The notes beneath the pieces are model-generated. The model saw only the letters and a program-made list of their open reading frames with translations. It was not told the DNA's origin and searched no databases. A stretch of DNA of 64,000 nucleotides from Desulfosporosinus lacus DSM 15449 (GTDB lineage: Bacteria; Bacillota; Desulfitobacteriia; Desulfitobacteriales; Desulfitobacteriaceae): the NCBI RefSeq assembly GCF_900129935.1, contig NZ_FQXJ01000019.1, positions 1 through 64,000 of the forward strand, read 5' to 3'. Positions 34,966 to 43,706 of the stretch are shown here, one piece after another (within the stretch, counting starts at the first letter, position 1; each line of letters starts with the position of its first letter). The translations under genes and the position numbers were made by a program.

Positions 34966-36537
34966 TCATAAAACTTTGCCATTTCTTGATAATAATTGGC
35001 CCGAATTTAATTGTTTTATAGTTCCATCATCCAAGGCTGCTTTGCCATTGATGATCGTATACTTAACCCCTTTAGCCATAGTAAAGGGGTTTTTATAGTC
35101 TATTTCAGGGTTGAAGGGATAAGAGTAATTATCCATATCGATGATGGTGATATCGGCTGACTTTCCTGTAGAGAGCGTACCTCTATTACTCAACCGGAAT
35201 TGTTGTGCGGGTAAGGAAGTAATCCTTCGGATAATCTCTTCTAATCTCACACCGCTTTGTCTGCACAAACTAATAAATAGCGGAAATGAACCTTTTCTAA
35301 ATAATTCATACCAGGCATAAGGGTCGTCGAATTCCCCGGATACTCTATCCGAACCAACCATCACCAGTGGATTTTGGGCTATGCTATCAGGATAAGGCGT
35401 TCCTGGGAAATCCTGTCGGATAAGTCCTCCGTGACAGAAGGTCAGTTCATGACGATCATTTTCTAATAGATCGAGGAGTAGTTCATTAACGCTCATCTTA
35501 CTCTCTATCGCAAGTTCCTTTAAGGTTCGAGTTTCCATGGACGGATCCCCGGTATTGATAGCCATGAGGTGCTCTTTAAAACGTATTCTTTTTATTAATT
35601 TGCGTCTTTCTTCGGAAGTCAGGATGGAATCACAGTTAGTTAAATACTGAAATAAGCGATCTTTTCTCCTGAAGTGTCCACTGCTCTTCGGGATAGTATC
35701 AACAGCGATTTCCAAGCCTTGTTGCCTGGCAACTAATATTTCATCAAATCCCTCAGGACAATTCGGCGTCAGATGGGACACCTGTACTCGTATGCCTGTT
35801 GCTTTGCCAATAGTTACAGCTTCCTGGACGGCTTCCAAGGTGCCCAGATAGTTTCGAATATGGGATGTATATATTCCATCGTATTTTTTTACTGCCTTGG
35901 CAAGTTCTATGATTTCATCTGTTTCAGCATATTTGCTGGGGCTATAGGTCAGGCCGGTTGAGATCCCTAAGGCGCCTTGTTCCATGCCCTCTTCAACCAA
36001 ATGAATAATTTTGCTTTCTTCTTGGGCTGTTGGTTTCCTATGCTTTGTGTCCCCTATAATACTCCATCTTAAAGTACCATGCCCTAAGAGAAATCCCATA
36101 TTCAAGTTGGTTCCTTTGTTCTTGATAACATCTGTATAACTGAGAAAATCCGCCCAGGCCAATCCCACACGCTTATTTTGTTCCATTGTTTTTACTGATA
36201 TAAGCCCTTTTTTAACCATATACTTATAAATATTATCCGAAGAATAGGGAGTTATGGAATGCCCACAGTTTCCACTAATCGTCGTCGTTACTCCTTGACG
36301 TAAATACTCTTCAAACCTACCACTGGATAAAACGGTAAGCTCTTCATGCGCGTGGGGGTCGATAAAACCAGGGCATACCGTTAAGCCAAAAGCATCAATG
36401 ATTCTTTCAGCTTGGAATTCGATTTTGGTTGATATTTTGATGATCTTTCCTTGAGATACAGCTAGATCACCATAGAATCCAGGCTTTCCTGAACCATCAA
36501 TAATAAAACCATTCTTTATTAAGAGATCACAGTACAC
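34966..36537 (-). CDS. N-acyl-D-amino-acid deacylase (D-aminoacylase)
   Basis: 523 residues of the amidohydrolase superfamily. Metal ligands are visible in GFIDPHAHEE, with further residues in TTTISGNCGHS and SHIRN, and a later VQVSHLT. The C-terminal strand domain (GKSADITIIDMDNY) is also typical. It would hydrolyse N-acyl-D-amino acids or a D-peptide derivative. GTG start. A palindrome at 36599 lies in its leader. Confidence 0.85.
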   Translation of the reverse strand: MYCDLLIKNGFIIDGSGKPGFYGDLAVSQGKIIKISTKIEFQAERIIDAFGLTVCPGFIDPHAHEELTVLSSGRFEEYLRQGVTTTISGNCGHSITPYSSDNIYKYMVKKGLISVKTMEQNKRVGLAWADFLSYTDVIKNKGTNLNMGFLLGHGTLRWSIIGDTKHRKPTAQEESKIIHLVEEGMEQGALGISTGLTYSPSKYAETDEIIELAKAVKKYDGIYTSHIRNYLGTLEAVQEAVTIGKATGIRVQVSHLTPNCPEGFDEILVARQQGLEIAVDTIPKSSGHFRRKDRLFQYLTNCDSILTSEERRKLIKRIRFKEHLMAINTGDPSMETRTLKELAIESKMSVNELLLDLLENDRHELTFCHGGLIRQDFPGTPYPDSIAQNPLVMVGSDRVSGEFDDPYAWYELFRKGSFPLFISLCRQSGVRLEEIIRRITSLPAQQFRLSNRGTLSTGKSADITIIDMDNYSYPFNPEIDYKNPFTMAKGVKYTIINGKAALDDGTIKQLNSGQLLSRNGKVL

Positions 36538-36598
36538 TCAATTTCACCACCCAATTACTCTACTTTGTTTTTTTGCTTATTTTAACCGTAGATTACAA

Positions 36599-36623
36599 AT
36601 CGAGACCAGATAGTGGTCTCGAT
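36599..36623. other. Ten-bp palindrome upstream of D-aminoacylase
   Basis: ATCGAGACCA and TGGTCTCGAT flank GATAG, sixty bases before the minus-strand D-aminoacylase start. No T run follows on either strand, so an operator or leader hairpin is more likely than a terminator. The remaining sequence to 36791 shows an imperfect TTGAC/GTCAA pair but no gene. Confidence 0.5.
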
Positions 36624-36791
36624 GAACTTAGTGAATTATTTACTTAAGACTATAAATATAAAAGTCGTTAATTGCAACCGTCCACTTAACCTTTTATTTG
36701 TCTATGACAATCCTTGACCGATCCTTGTCAAGATTAAGTCAATGATACAAGGGTCATTGAAGGTAGTGTCCTGTCCTTTTTTCGTGTTTCA

Positions 36792-38054
36792 TTAAAAGAT
36801 TAGGAGTGAGAGTAGAGCTCCGGAGATTATGATCCAGAGAGTGTCAATCTTAGTAAAGCGTTGTACGAGAAAAGCTGCTAAGGCAATTCCGATGGTCGGT
36901 AAATCGATTAAGGAACTCCCAGCTAATTTAATTATTACAGCCCATAAGGTGCCGATAAAGGCAGCTACAATTCCGGTAATCACCATTTTAATAATATCAG
37001 TCTTACCAGCTCGATTATAAAGATCGGAAATAAGATTGACTACAGCGAAAGCAGGTAAATACATATTGGCCATAGCTAGGGCTGCCCCAAATAATCCAGC
37101 CACTTTGTAGCCGATAAAGGCAGAAATTACTGTGACCGGACCAGGAGTTAGTAAGCTTAAGGCCAGGGCGACCCCGAATTCTTGATCAGTAAGGAAATGA
37201 TATTGATTGACCATTGAATCCTGAATAAATGGGAGCATTGCATAGCCACTCCCAAAAGTTAATCCCCCGATCTTAAAGAAGGTGTTTCCAAGCTGTTGAA
37301 AAGTCGGGTTGCTAAAATTTATAATAAAATTAATAGAAATAAGCGTTGAAAGCATAATTAACATAATTATGTATTTTTTTTTGCTGAACATAAATTTAAC
37401 AGTCATGACGGTTTTTTGAGAGGTCTTTTTCGCCATCCAAAACCGTTGATCCATCAAAGCTTTCCAACCGGAAAAGTGAATAGTCAGGAAAGTAAACACT
37501 AGGCTTGTGACTCCTGCAACAAGGAGAAGTGAAATGATATTAACTTTCAAGAAATAAATCATAAGAAAACCGCTAACTGCCAAAATCGTTAATTGAGGGG
37601 AGTTTACCCCTCTTTTCCAGAGATCGATAATGGTGTTTAGCACAAGGCCCACAACTAATGCACCTACACCCTTAAACAACGCGGTTACTAAGGGGATATC
37701 GTTATAGTTCAGATAAAGGTGGGTAAGAATGACCATGAGTATAAAACAAGGAATTACGAAAAAAACCGTGGCAACTAAGCTTCCAGAAAAACCTCTCAGG
37801 AAATAGCCAATGTATGAATTTAGATTTACAGCAGGCGCTCCGGGCAAGAGCTGGGAAAGAGCTACCCCGTTTAGATATTCCTCATCTGTCATCCAGTTTT
37901 TCTTATCGACAAGGGATTTCTTGGCTTCACCAAGCGCGGCTAAACTATACGACACGAGTCCAATGTGAAGAACCGTTGTGGCAATTTCAAAGAGGCTCAC
38001 CAATCTGGGCAGTTCCGAAGAAGGTTTATTCTCGTTGTTGGAGTTAATCTCCAC
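36792..38054 (-). CDS. ChrA-family chromate/oxyanion transporter
   Basis: 420 residues in two homologous membrane halves, the long-chain ChrA layout. The repeated signature appears as NGVALSQLLPGAPAVNLNSYIGY in the first half and FGVALALSLLTPGPVTVISAFIGY in the second. ChrA proteins expel chromate, but many in anaerobes have other or unknown anions. Third gene of a minus-strand operon after padR and the WtpA-like gene, 78 bases behind the latter. Confidence 0.88.
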   Translation of the reverse strand: MEINSNNENKPSSELPRLVSLFEIATTVLHIGLVSYSLAALGEAKKSLVDKKNWMTDEEYLNGVALSQLLPGAPAVNLNSYIGYFLRGFSGSLVATVFFVIPCFILMVILTHLYLNYNDIPLVTALFKGVGALVVGLVLNTIIDLWKRGVNSPQLTILAVSGFLMIYFLKVNIISLLLVAGVTSLVFTFLTIHFSGWKALMDQRFWMAKKTSQKTVMTVKFMFSKKKYIIMLIMLSTLISINFIINFSNPTFQQLGNTFFKIGGLTFGSGYAMLPFIQDSMVNQYHFLTDQEFGVALALSLLTPGPVTVISAFIGYKVAGLFGAALAMANMYLPAFAVVNLISDLYNRAGKTDIIKMVITGIVAAFIGTLWAVIIKLAGSSLIDLPTIGIALAAFLVQRFTKIDTLWIIISGALLSLLIF

Positions 38055-38132
38055 GCTGATGCCTCCCTTAATTTGTATCGCATTTCACAAGAGAATAGTC
38101 ACAGGCATTTTTTCGTGTCATTACAGAGAAAT

Positions 38133-38957
38133 TTAGCAGGGGATAAGCCCACATTCTTCTAATATTGAATTGCCATCAGGTCCAGTCAGCAGTTCGACAA
38201 AGGATTGAGCCAATTCAAGATTTTGACTTTCTTTAGATATGCCAATTGCAAATTCAATGGGTTTACCATGGATGATAATGTTCTTCCCGGGGACTTTGCT
38301 TTCTACGGATACAGCCGCCTGGTCATAAAAATTTGCATGAGCAGGGTTTGAGAGGTTGACCTTTGACGGCAGGGTGATATAGGGAAGTCCCAGCTGTTCA
38401 GCCTCAGAAGAATAAAGAAAAGCATAATCAACCTTACCATTAACTAGAGCACTTGCAAGATCCAATGATTTAGGGTAAAGCGAGTAGGGGATACAGGCTG
38501 ATTCCATTTTTGAGTATAGGCCAGGTCTTGAATAGAAGGATTCAGACAATTGCCAAACCATCAGTGTTCTATAGCCGCAAGGATCAAGATGATGGTCAGA
38601 ACGGGCAAAAGTAACTTGAGGATCAAGTAGAGTTTCAAACCAATTCCCTTGATTAATCTCCTCGCTCCCCTTAGAAAGTTGACTATATCCAATCACAATT
38701 TGATCAGCTGCAAAAATATAATAACTTTTCACTAAATCGGGGACCAGCAATTCCGCAAAGAGTGCCTGATCAGCAAGGGCAATAATGTCATAGTTTTCTC
38801 CAGATAATAAGCGCTTCGCTCCCTCCCTTGAACCAACTCCGGTCGCCTCAAATGTAAGATTTGCATTATGGCTGGAAAAGTGTTTAACACATTTTCTTAT
38901 CACTTGTTGTAAGGCACCAGCATGGATAATTCTGAGAGTTTTCGATAAACTGCTCAA
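38133..38957 (-). CDS. WtpA/ModA-like oxyanion-binding protein without signal peptide
   Basis: 274 residues resembling tungstate/molybdate-binding proteins: LRIIHAGALQQVI at the start, TGVGSREGAKRLLSG, FARSDHHLDPCGYRTLM and YITLPSKVNLSNP all match that family. The N terminus (MSSLSKTLRIIHAG) has no hydrophobic signal or lipobox, so it should stay in the cytosol. No permease or ATPase gene is adjacent. It overlaps the padR stop by four bases. A sensing or storage role for molybdate, tungstate or another oxyanion is my inference. Confidence 0.8.
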   Translation of the reverse strand: MSSLSKTLRIIHAGALQQVIRKCVKHFSSHNANLTFEATGVGSREGAKRLLSGENYDIIALADQALFAELLVPDLVKSYYIFAADQIVIGYSQLSKGSEEINQGNWFETLLDPQVTFARSDHHLDPCGYRTLMVWQLSESFYSRPGLYSKMESACIPYSLYPKSLDLASALVNGKVDYAFLYSSEAEQLGLPYITLPSKVNLSNPAHANFYDQAAVSVESKVPGKNIIIHGKPIEFAIGISKESQNLELAQSFVELLTGPDGNSILEECGLIPC

Positions 38958-39352
38958 GGTTTATGCACCCCATTTTCCTCATTAAATAAAGATTCTTCAT
39001 ACTGGCTATAAGCTTGCAAGAAAATCTCCAGCTTGGCCTTTTGTTGAGAGATGTATTGAACCCAAATCTTTAAAGACTTCTCCCCTTGAGGAGTTAATTG
39101 ATAAAGTCGCCTGCCTGGGCCGGATTCACCAACCTCCCAATGGGAGTTAATAAGGCCATCCTTATCCATACGTCTTAGATTTCGATAGACTGTTGCAGTA
39201 TCTGCCTCTCCGTTTTTAAAATCTGCATCGTTCAAGCGTTGAATCAGCTCATACCCATGAGAAGCCTTTTGTCCCAGGAGAAGAAGTAATTCAGCTTGAA
39301 TGGAGCGCTCAATGGGGATAGTTAAGGTATTTTTATCAATATTTTCGTTCAT
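38954..39352 (-). CDS. PadR-family transcriptional regulator
   Basis: 132 residues. Winged helix segment LLLLGQKASHGYELIQRL, then ATVYRNLRRMDKDGLINSHWE, GPGRRLYQLTPQGEK as wing, and a C-terminal dimer helix: the PadR plan. It heads an operon with an oxyanion-binding-like protein and ChrA, and the region upstream (39353-39571) is shared with a divergent gene. Probably a local repressor. Confidence 0.88.
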   Translation of the reverse strand: MNENIDKNTLTIPIERSIQAELLLLLGQKASHGYELIQRLNDADFKNGEADTATVYRNLRRMDKDGLINSHWEVGESGPGRRLYQLTPQGEKSLKIWVQYISQQKAKLEIFLQAYSQYEESLFNEENGVHKP

Positions 39353-39574
39353 ATATGTACTCCTCAGCTAATGTCACCGTGCACATAGGTTTATTGTGTA
39401 TATTCTACTATGTATATAGGCAAACCGTCAATCACTAGAACATGAAAAAGAAACAAACCTGAAACTAAGCTTAGAAGTATAAAGACTGAAAAATCCTTTT
39501 TAGTCTTTATGTATTATCATCATTTGGGAAAGACTATAACAAGCCGTTCTATAATATAAAGGAGGATACTATTG

Positions 39575-40414
39575 ATGTCAGAAGATCTTCATGCACTAAA
39601 AGATCACTATGAATTAGCTATTATAGGGTGCGGACCAGCTGGGTTATCAGCGGCCCTTAATGCTAAAATTAGAAATCGTGATTTTGTATTACTGGGTTCT
39701 GAATTTTGCAGTCCCAAACTCTCGAAAGCTCCACAAGTGGACAACTGGCTTGGTTTCCCGGAAATTGGAGGGGAAGAATTACGGCAGCGGTTCCTAGACC
39801 ACGTAAAGGAAAAGGACATACCAATCACGCCGTTTAAAGTGACAAATATTTATCCTGGGCCGCCATATACACTGATGGGCAAAGAAAAATCCTTTGAAGC
39901 GGATACCATAATTATTGCAACATGTGATGGACCCTTATATAAAGATAAAAAGGTAGCTATCATTTCTTACAATCAAGAAGGGGAAGATGAAGCTAACTAT
40001 ATGGCAAATATTTGTTCTAAAGTCTACTATATTCCTTATTACAGTGAAATACTGAAGCTTGATCCACGAGTTGAGATTAAAAAAGGCAAAGCTAAGAAAA
40101 TCACAGGGGATCAAAAGGTGGAGCAACTTGACCTAGGGGAGGAACAATTGATCGTTGATGGGGTCTTTATATTGAGAGACACCTTACCTGCCGAGCAGTT
40201 GGTGTCTGGCTTGGAAATGGAGGAGGCCGCTATTAAGGTCAATCACAAACTAGAGACAAGTATGCCGGGTTTATATGCTGCGGGAGACTGCACAGGCCAA
40301 CCTTATCAACTGATTAAGGCAGCTGGAGAAGGCGGAACAGCGGCCTTGCAGGCAGTCAAATACTTAGACAGTTTAAAATCTGCTGATCCTCATGAGGTTG
40401 TCTCTATTCACTGA
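39575..40414 (+). CDS. Thioredoxin-reductase-like flavoprotein lacking CxxC
   Basis: 279 residues, short for the family (about 305-310). FAD motifs are kept (IIGCGPAGLSAALNA and the C-terminal MPGLYAAGDCTGQPYQLIKAAGEG). In the centre the usual path from the IIATGA strand to the CATCDG active site is collapsed to IIIATCDGPLYKDKK, so only one of the two redox cysteines remains. The NADPH-binding GxGxxA is replaced by SYNQEGEDEANYM. It cannot be a standard thioredoxin reductase; a different reductase or a partner-fed flavoprotein is likely. AGGAGGA is upstream. Confidence 0.8.
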   Translation: MSEDLHALKDHYELAIIGCGPAGLSAALNAKIRNRDFVLLGSEFCSPKLSKAPQVDNWLGFPEIGGEELRQRFLDHVKEKDIPITPFKVTNIYPGPPYTLMGKEKSFEADTIIIATCDGPLYKDKKVAIISYNQEGEDEANYMANICSKVYYIPYYSEILKLDPRVEIKKGKAKKITGDQKVEQLDLGEEQLIVDGVFILRDTLPAEQLVSGLEMEEAAIKVNHKLETSMPGLYAAGDCTGQPYQLIKAAGEGGTAALQAVKYLDSLKSADPHEVVSIH

Positions 40415-40495
40415 AGTATTAGAGCCGCTGTATGCTGACATTAATTCGGCAAACAGCGGCTGGTTAGTCCTTAGTCAATTTTCTTTATACTGGAA

Positions 40496-40825
40496 TTACT
40501 GTGGTTTCTTGAAAATTGACCAGATTGGCCACTTTAGTATATCTTTATATTTTTCTAAGTCCAGTTGGAAATTATCTTTGCGGTTGGCGTTAAATATGGG
40601 AAGCAGTGTTTCCAGTATTTTTGAAATTCCCGGGGAGAGTGGAGATGGCTCAGAAGTTGATCCTGAGGAATTTTCCTTTTCCTTTGACTCCAGTGGTCGA
40701 ATAATGAGTTCAGATAGTTGCTGTTCAGGATCAGGCAAGTCTTCTTTAGTTAGTTGCTCAGGAGATGAGCCATCCGTTCCCCTATTTTTCTTGAATAATT
40801 GAATTGAGTTATAATTTTTATTCAT
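40496..40825 (-). CDS. Hypothetical acidic protein (109 aa)
   Basis: A low-complexity N-terminal half rich in Glu, Ser and Pro (about residues 15-65) is followed by an ordered part, ISKILETLLPIFNANRKDNFQLDLEKYKDILKWP. No known domain recognised. AAAGGAAG lies seven bases before the ATG at 40825. It converges with the flavoprotein gene and follows thrB with 266 bases between, which hold the terminator at 40983. Confidence 0.6.
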   Translation of the reverse strand: MNKNYNSIQLFKKNRGTDGSSPEQLTKEDLPDPEQQLSELIIRPLESKEKENSSGSTSEPSPLSPGISKILETLLPIFNANRKDNFQLDLEKYKDILKWPIWSIFKKPQ

Positions 40826-40982
40826 AGGATTCTTCCTTTCTAAGCGCTGAAAATAAGATTGTGTTTCTATTAGGATATGTCAGATTACGTCCAATTGTTT
40901 ATACGACCAGACCATAAGGTTAGTGAGCGTTTGTCCACTTTTAATATACTGCAACCAAAGACAAATGAAGGGCGAAATAAAG

Positions 40983-41008
40983 AAAAGCCCACCTTTCAAG
41001 GCGGGCTG
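40983..41008 (-). terminator. Terminator after thrB
   Basis: On the minus strand AGCCCGCC and GGTGGGCT pair around TTGAAA and are followed by TTTCTTTATTT. It ends the hom-thrB transcript. Confidence 0.8.
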
Positions 41009-41091
41009 GATGATTAGATAAAGCAAAGATTATAGACGTTCTGCAGTGAGAGCAAGTCCTATATTGACTATATGGAACACATAAAAGTTGC

Positions 41092-41988
41092 CTAAATTGA
41101 TGAAGCTCCGTTCGCATCAATCTCAAGGACCATAGCCTCAGCGTTAATGCCGTGCTTTTCTAACATATTTGTCATGATTAGGGAGACATCCTCTGTAAAG
41201 CTTCTGGGAATGAGGGTCAACAGTGTAGGGCCGGATCCACTAAGTGCAGCACCATAAGCCCCAGCTTGAAGAGCCGCTTCCAATGTTTCTAGTAAGCCGG
41301 GAATAAGCGCAGCGCGTTGACTTTGGTGAAGCTTATCACACATGGCTTCCTTTAAAAGGGAATACTCTTCACGAATGAAGGCTTCAGTAAGCAGCGAAAC
41401 ATGAGAAATATTAAAAACGGCATCCTTTCGATGAACTTGCGGCGGCAGGATACTGCGCGCTTTTTTGGTATTGAGGGGTGTATCTGGGATAATAACAACC
41501 GCCTTTAGATTAGGGGATTGAGCTAAGACTCTTGGAAGTACTCCCTTTTCTGTGGGAACAGATAGAGTCACGCCACCATATAATGCGGGAGTAACATTGT
41601 CCGGATGTCCCTCTAAGGCATTGGCTATCTGTAGTAACTCTAACTTTGTATAAGGTGATCCGGCTATTGCGTTAGCAGCCGCAAGTCCTCCAACGATGGC
41701 TGCAGAACTGCTGCCTAAACCCCGAGCAGGAGGAATGCAATTTTCAAAGGTTAAATCGACAGTTGGGACAGGGTAGTGGATAAGGTCCCAAAAATGACAC
41801 ATAGTTCGCCAGACAAGATTGCTTTCATCTGCTGGGATGCCCTCTTTGTAAGAACCAGTTAAAGAAATTCGAAAGGGGCGTTTAGTTTCTACAGTGATCG
41901 TATTGTAAAGTTGAAGGGCCATTCCTAAACAATCAAAACCAGGTCCGAGATTGGCGGAAGTAGCCGGTATCTTTATTCGGAACATCAT
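41092..41988 (-). CDS. thrB: Homoserine kinase
   Basis: 298 residues of the GHMP kinase family; phosphorylates homoserine on the way to threonine. PATSANLGPGFDCLGMAL at the start, the ATP loop PPARGLGSSSAAIVGGL and C-terminal GAYGAALSGSGPTLL are all intact. Two adjacent ATGs (41988, 41985) are possible; GGAGG spacing favours the second. Located 27 bases after hom. thrC is not in the window. Confidence 0.96.
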   Translation of the reverse strand: MMFRIKIPATSANLGPGFDCLGMALQLYNTITVETKRPFRISLTGSYKEGIPADESNLVWRTMCHFWDLIHYPVPTVDLTFENCIPPARGLGSSSAAIVGGLAAANAIAGSPYTKLELLQIANALEGHPDNVTPALYGGVTLSVPTEKGVLPRVLAQSPNLKAVVIIPDTPLNTKKARSILPPQVHRKDAVFNISHVSLLTEAFIREEYSLLKEAMCDKLHQSQRAALIPGLLETLEAALQAGAYGAALSGSGPTLLTLIPRSFTEDVSLIMTNMLEKHGINAEAMVLEIDANGASSI

Positions 41989-42015
41989 ATTCCTCCCTCA
42001 TTTTAAATGGGATAT

Positions 42016-43308
42016 TTATGATTTCTGGTCCTCTTTCTCAAAACGGATGACATTGTCAATGCTAAGGACCTTGCTGTAGGCCTTGACAGAATCAAGGGCT
42101 TCTTGAAGTGCTCCTTCACGGCAGGGGTGAGTAACGAGGACTATTTCTGCCTGATCCGCGCCGCGAGGTTTTTGGATAATGGAAGCAAAACTAATGTTCG
42201 CTTCAGCGAAAAGTAAAGCTAGGGTAGCAAGGACACGGGGTTCGTCTTTAACAAGCAAACGGATATAAAAGGCAGTATAGAAATCCGAGACAGCCTTAAG
42301 GGGCAGGTCCAGGTAACAAGTACAATTAATAGAAGAAGTTGAGTTGGATTGGATGTTGCGTGCTATGCGCATAATATCGGATATTATCGCACTGCCTGTG
42401 GGGAGTGAACCTGCTCCCCGACCGTAAAACATAGTTTCTCCAACAGCATCTCCTACTACATAAATAGCATTAAAAACACCGCTTACAGAGGCGAGGGGAT
42501 GAGAAAGAGGCAATATAGCCGGATGGACTCGAACTTCGATACCTTCATCTTGGTGTTTAGCAACGGCTAAAAGCTTGATAGTACAACCAAGCTCAGCAGC
42601 ATAGGTCAGATCCTCGCGAGTGATTTTAGAGATACCTTCTACAAAGACGTCGCTGAGAGCAACTCGTGAATTAAATGCGAGAGAAGCAAGGATAGCAAGT
42701 TTGCGTGCTGCATCCAGGCCATCAACATCCGAAGAAGGGTCAGCCTCGGCATACCCCAATTGTTGTGCTTCAGCTAAGACTTCTGCATACTCGCGCCCCT
42801 GTTCGGCCATGGCAGTAAGGATGTAGTTGGTCGTTCCATTGATGATTCCAAGTACATGTGTAATTCGATTGGCAGCCAGGGACTCTTTTAGAGCCGCAAT
42901 AATCGGAATTCCACCTCCGACACTTGCTTCAAAGTAAAGATCTTTCCCTGCGGCATTGGCGGCATCAAGAAGTTCATGACCATGAACTGCAATTAGATCT
43001 TTATTTGCGGTAACAACACTTTTTCCATGTTGCAAAGCGTCTAAGATAAATGTACGGGCAGGTTCAATTCCTCCCATTACTTCCACAATAATGTCGATTT
43101 CAGGGTCATGAAGAACTGCTTCCGGTTGATCAGTGAGGAGAAAGTCTCCGCTAATATCCCTTGCACGTTGAAGGTCACGGTCAAGTATTGCTTTGATTTG
43201 AAGGTCGCAGTGGGTGCGAGTTTGAATGTCGACTGCATTCTGTTGCAATACTTGTACTACACCGCATCCAACAGTGCCTAACCCCAAAATACCTATTTTA
43301 ATGGACAT
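42016..43308 (-). CDS. hom: Homoserine dehydrogenase
   Basis: 430 residues; reduces aspartate semialdehyde to homoserine. NAD(P) site GILGLGTVGCGVVQVL, catalytic region SVGGGIPIIAALKESLAANRI and a C-terminal ACT domain (VKDEPRVLATLALLFAEANIS) for threonine feedback are visible. First gene of the minus-strand hom-thrB pair, divergent from the ilv-leu operon with 398 bases between the start codons. Confidence 0.96.
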   Translation of the reverse strand: MSIKIGILGLGTVGCGVVQVLQQNAVDIQTRTHCDLQIKAILDRDLQRARDISGDFLLTDQPEAVLHDPEIDIIVEVMGGIEPARTFILDALQHGKSVVTANKDLIAVHGHELLDAANAAGKDLYFEASVGGGIPIIAALKESLAANRITHVLGIINGTTNYILTAMAEQGREYAEVLAEAQQLGYAEADPSSDVDGLDAARKLAILASLAFNSRVALSDVFVEGISKITREDLTYAAELGCTIKLLAVAKHQDEGIEVRVHPAILPLSHPLASVSGVFNAIYVVGDAVGETMFYGRGAGSLPTGSAIISDIMRIARNIQSNSTSSINCTCYLDLPLKAVSDFYTAFYIRLLVKDEPRVLATLALLFAEANISFASIIQKPRGADQAEIVLVTHPCREGALQEALDSVKAYSKVLSIDNVIRFEKEDQKS

Positions 43309-43426
43309 GATAATTTACTCCTCTCAAAAAAACAAATGTATCTGCATAGTGGACATTATACATTGTTCTATCCAGCTTTGACAAGGAAATTCTAAAGGAA
43401 TTTCGCACAATATTAGTAAATTAGGG

Positions 43427-43455
43427 TTGACACTTTAGACTGTATTCTGTATCAT
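43427..43455 (+). promoter_or_regulatory. Promoter of the ilvE-leuB operon
   Basis: TTGACA (43427-43432) and TATCAT (43450-43455) are exactly 17 bases apart. The riboswitch leader begins about 40 bases further on. Confidence 0.7.
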
Positions 43456-43494
43456 ATACACAAAGTTCTCAATACAAATGTAATATAACAGAAA

Positions 43495-43640
43495 AGGAAG
43501 TGTACCTAGGGTTCCGAGGATATACTCCCCCCCAAAAAGGGCTAGAGGTCAACAGACCGGGGAGAACCTGACTGGTCCAAGCGGTACAGAATCCATAATG
43601 GGTTTACACCGTGGGTAGAAAAAACCCAAGCGGAAAGTTC
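43495..43640 (+). promoter_or_regulatory. ykkC-class riboswitch, probably ppGpp type (subtype 2a)
   Basis: The leader contains the ykkC signatures ACCTAGGGTTCCGAGG (43504-43519) and ACTGGTCCAAGCGG (43571-43584), then a TTACACCGTGGG segment. This RNA class has guanidine, ppGpp and PRPP sensors. The ppGpp subtype is known upstream of branched-chain amino acid genes in Firmicutes and turns them on in starvation, and that is the context here. The subtype is inferred from context; one key base separates ppGpp from PRPP binders. Confidence 0.8.
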
Positions 43641-43680
43641 CACGTTACTAGGGGACTGCGCTTGAGGTTTTTAATTTTTA
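43624..43680 (+). terminator. Riboswitch expression-platform terminator
   Basis: AACCCAAGCG (43623-43632) pairs with CGCTTGAGGTT further on and is followed by TTTTTAATTTTT. The left arm overlaps the 3' end of the ykkC aptamer, so ligand binding would compete with terminator formation, an ON switch. Confidence 0.65.
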
Positions 43681-43706
43681 CACTAGTTTATTGGAGGGTT
43701 GGTTAG

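Noticed and set aside
40392-40802. Plus-strand frame of 136 codons between the flavoprotein and thrB
   Set aside because: Its composition (Ser/Gly runs) is a shadow of the minus-strand acidic protein, which has a good ribosome site.
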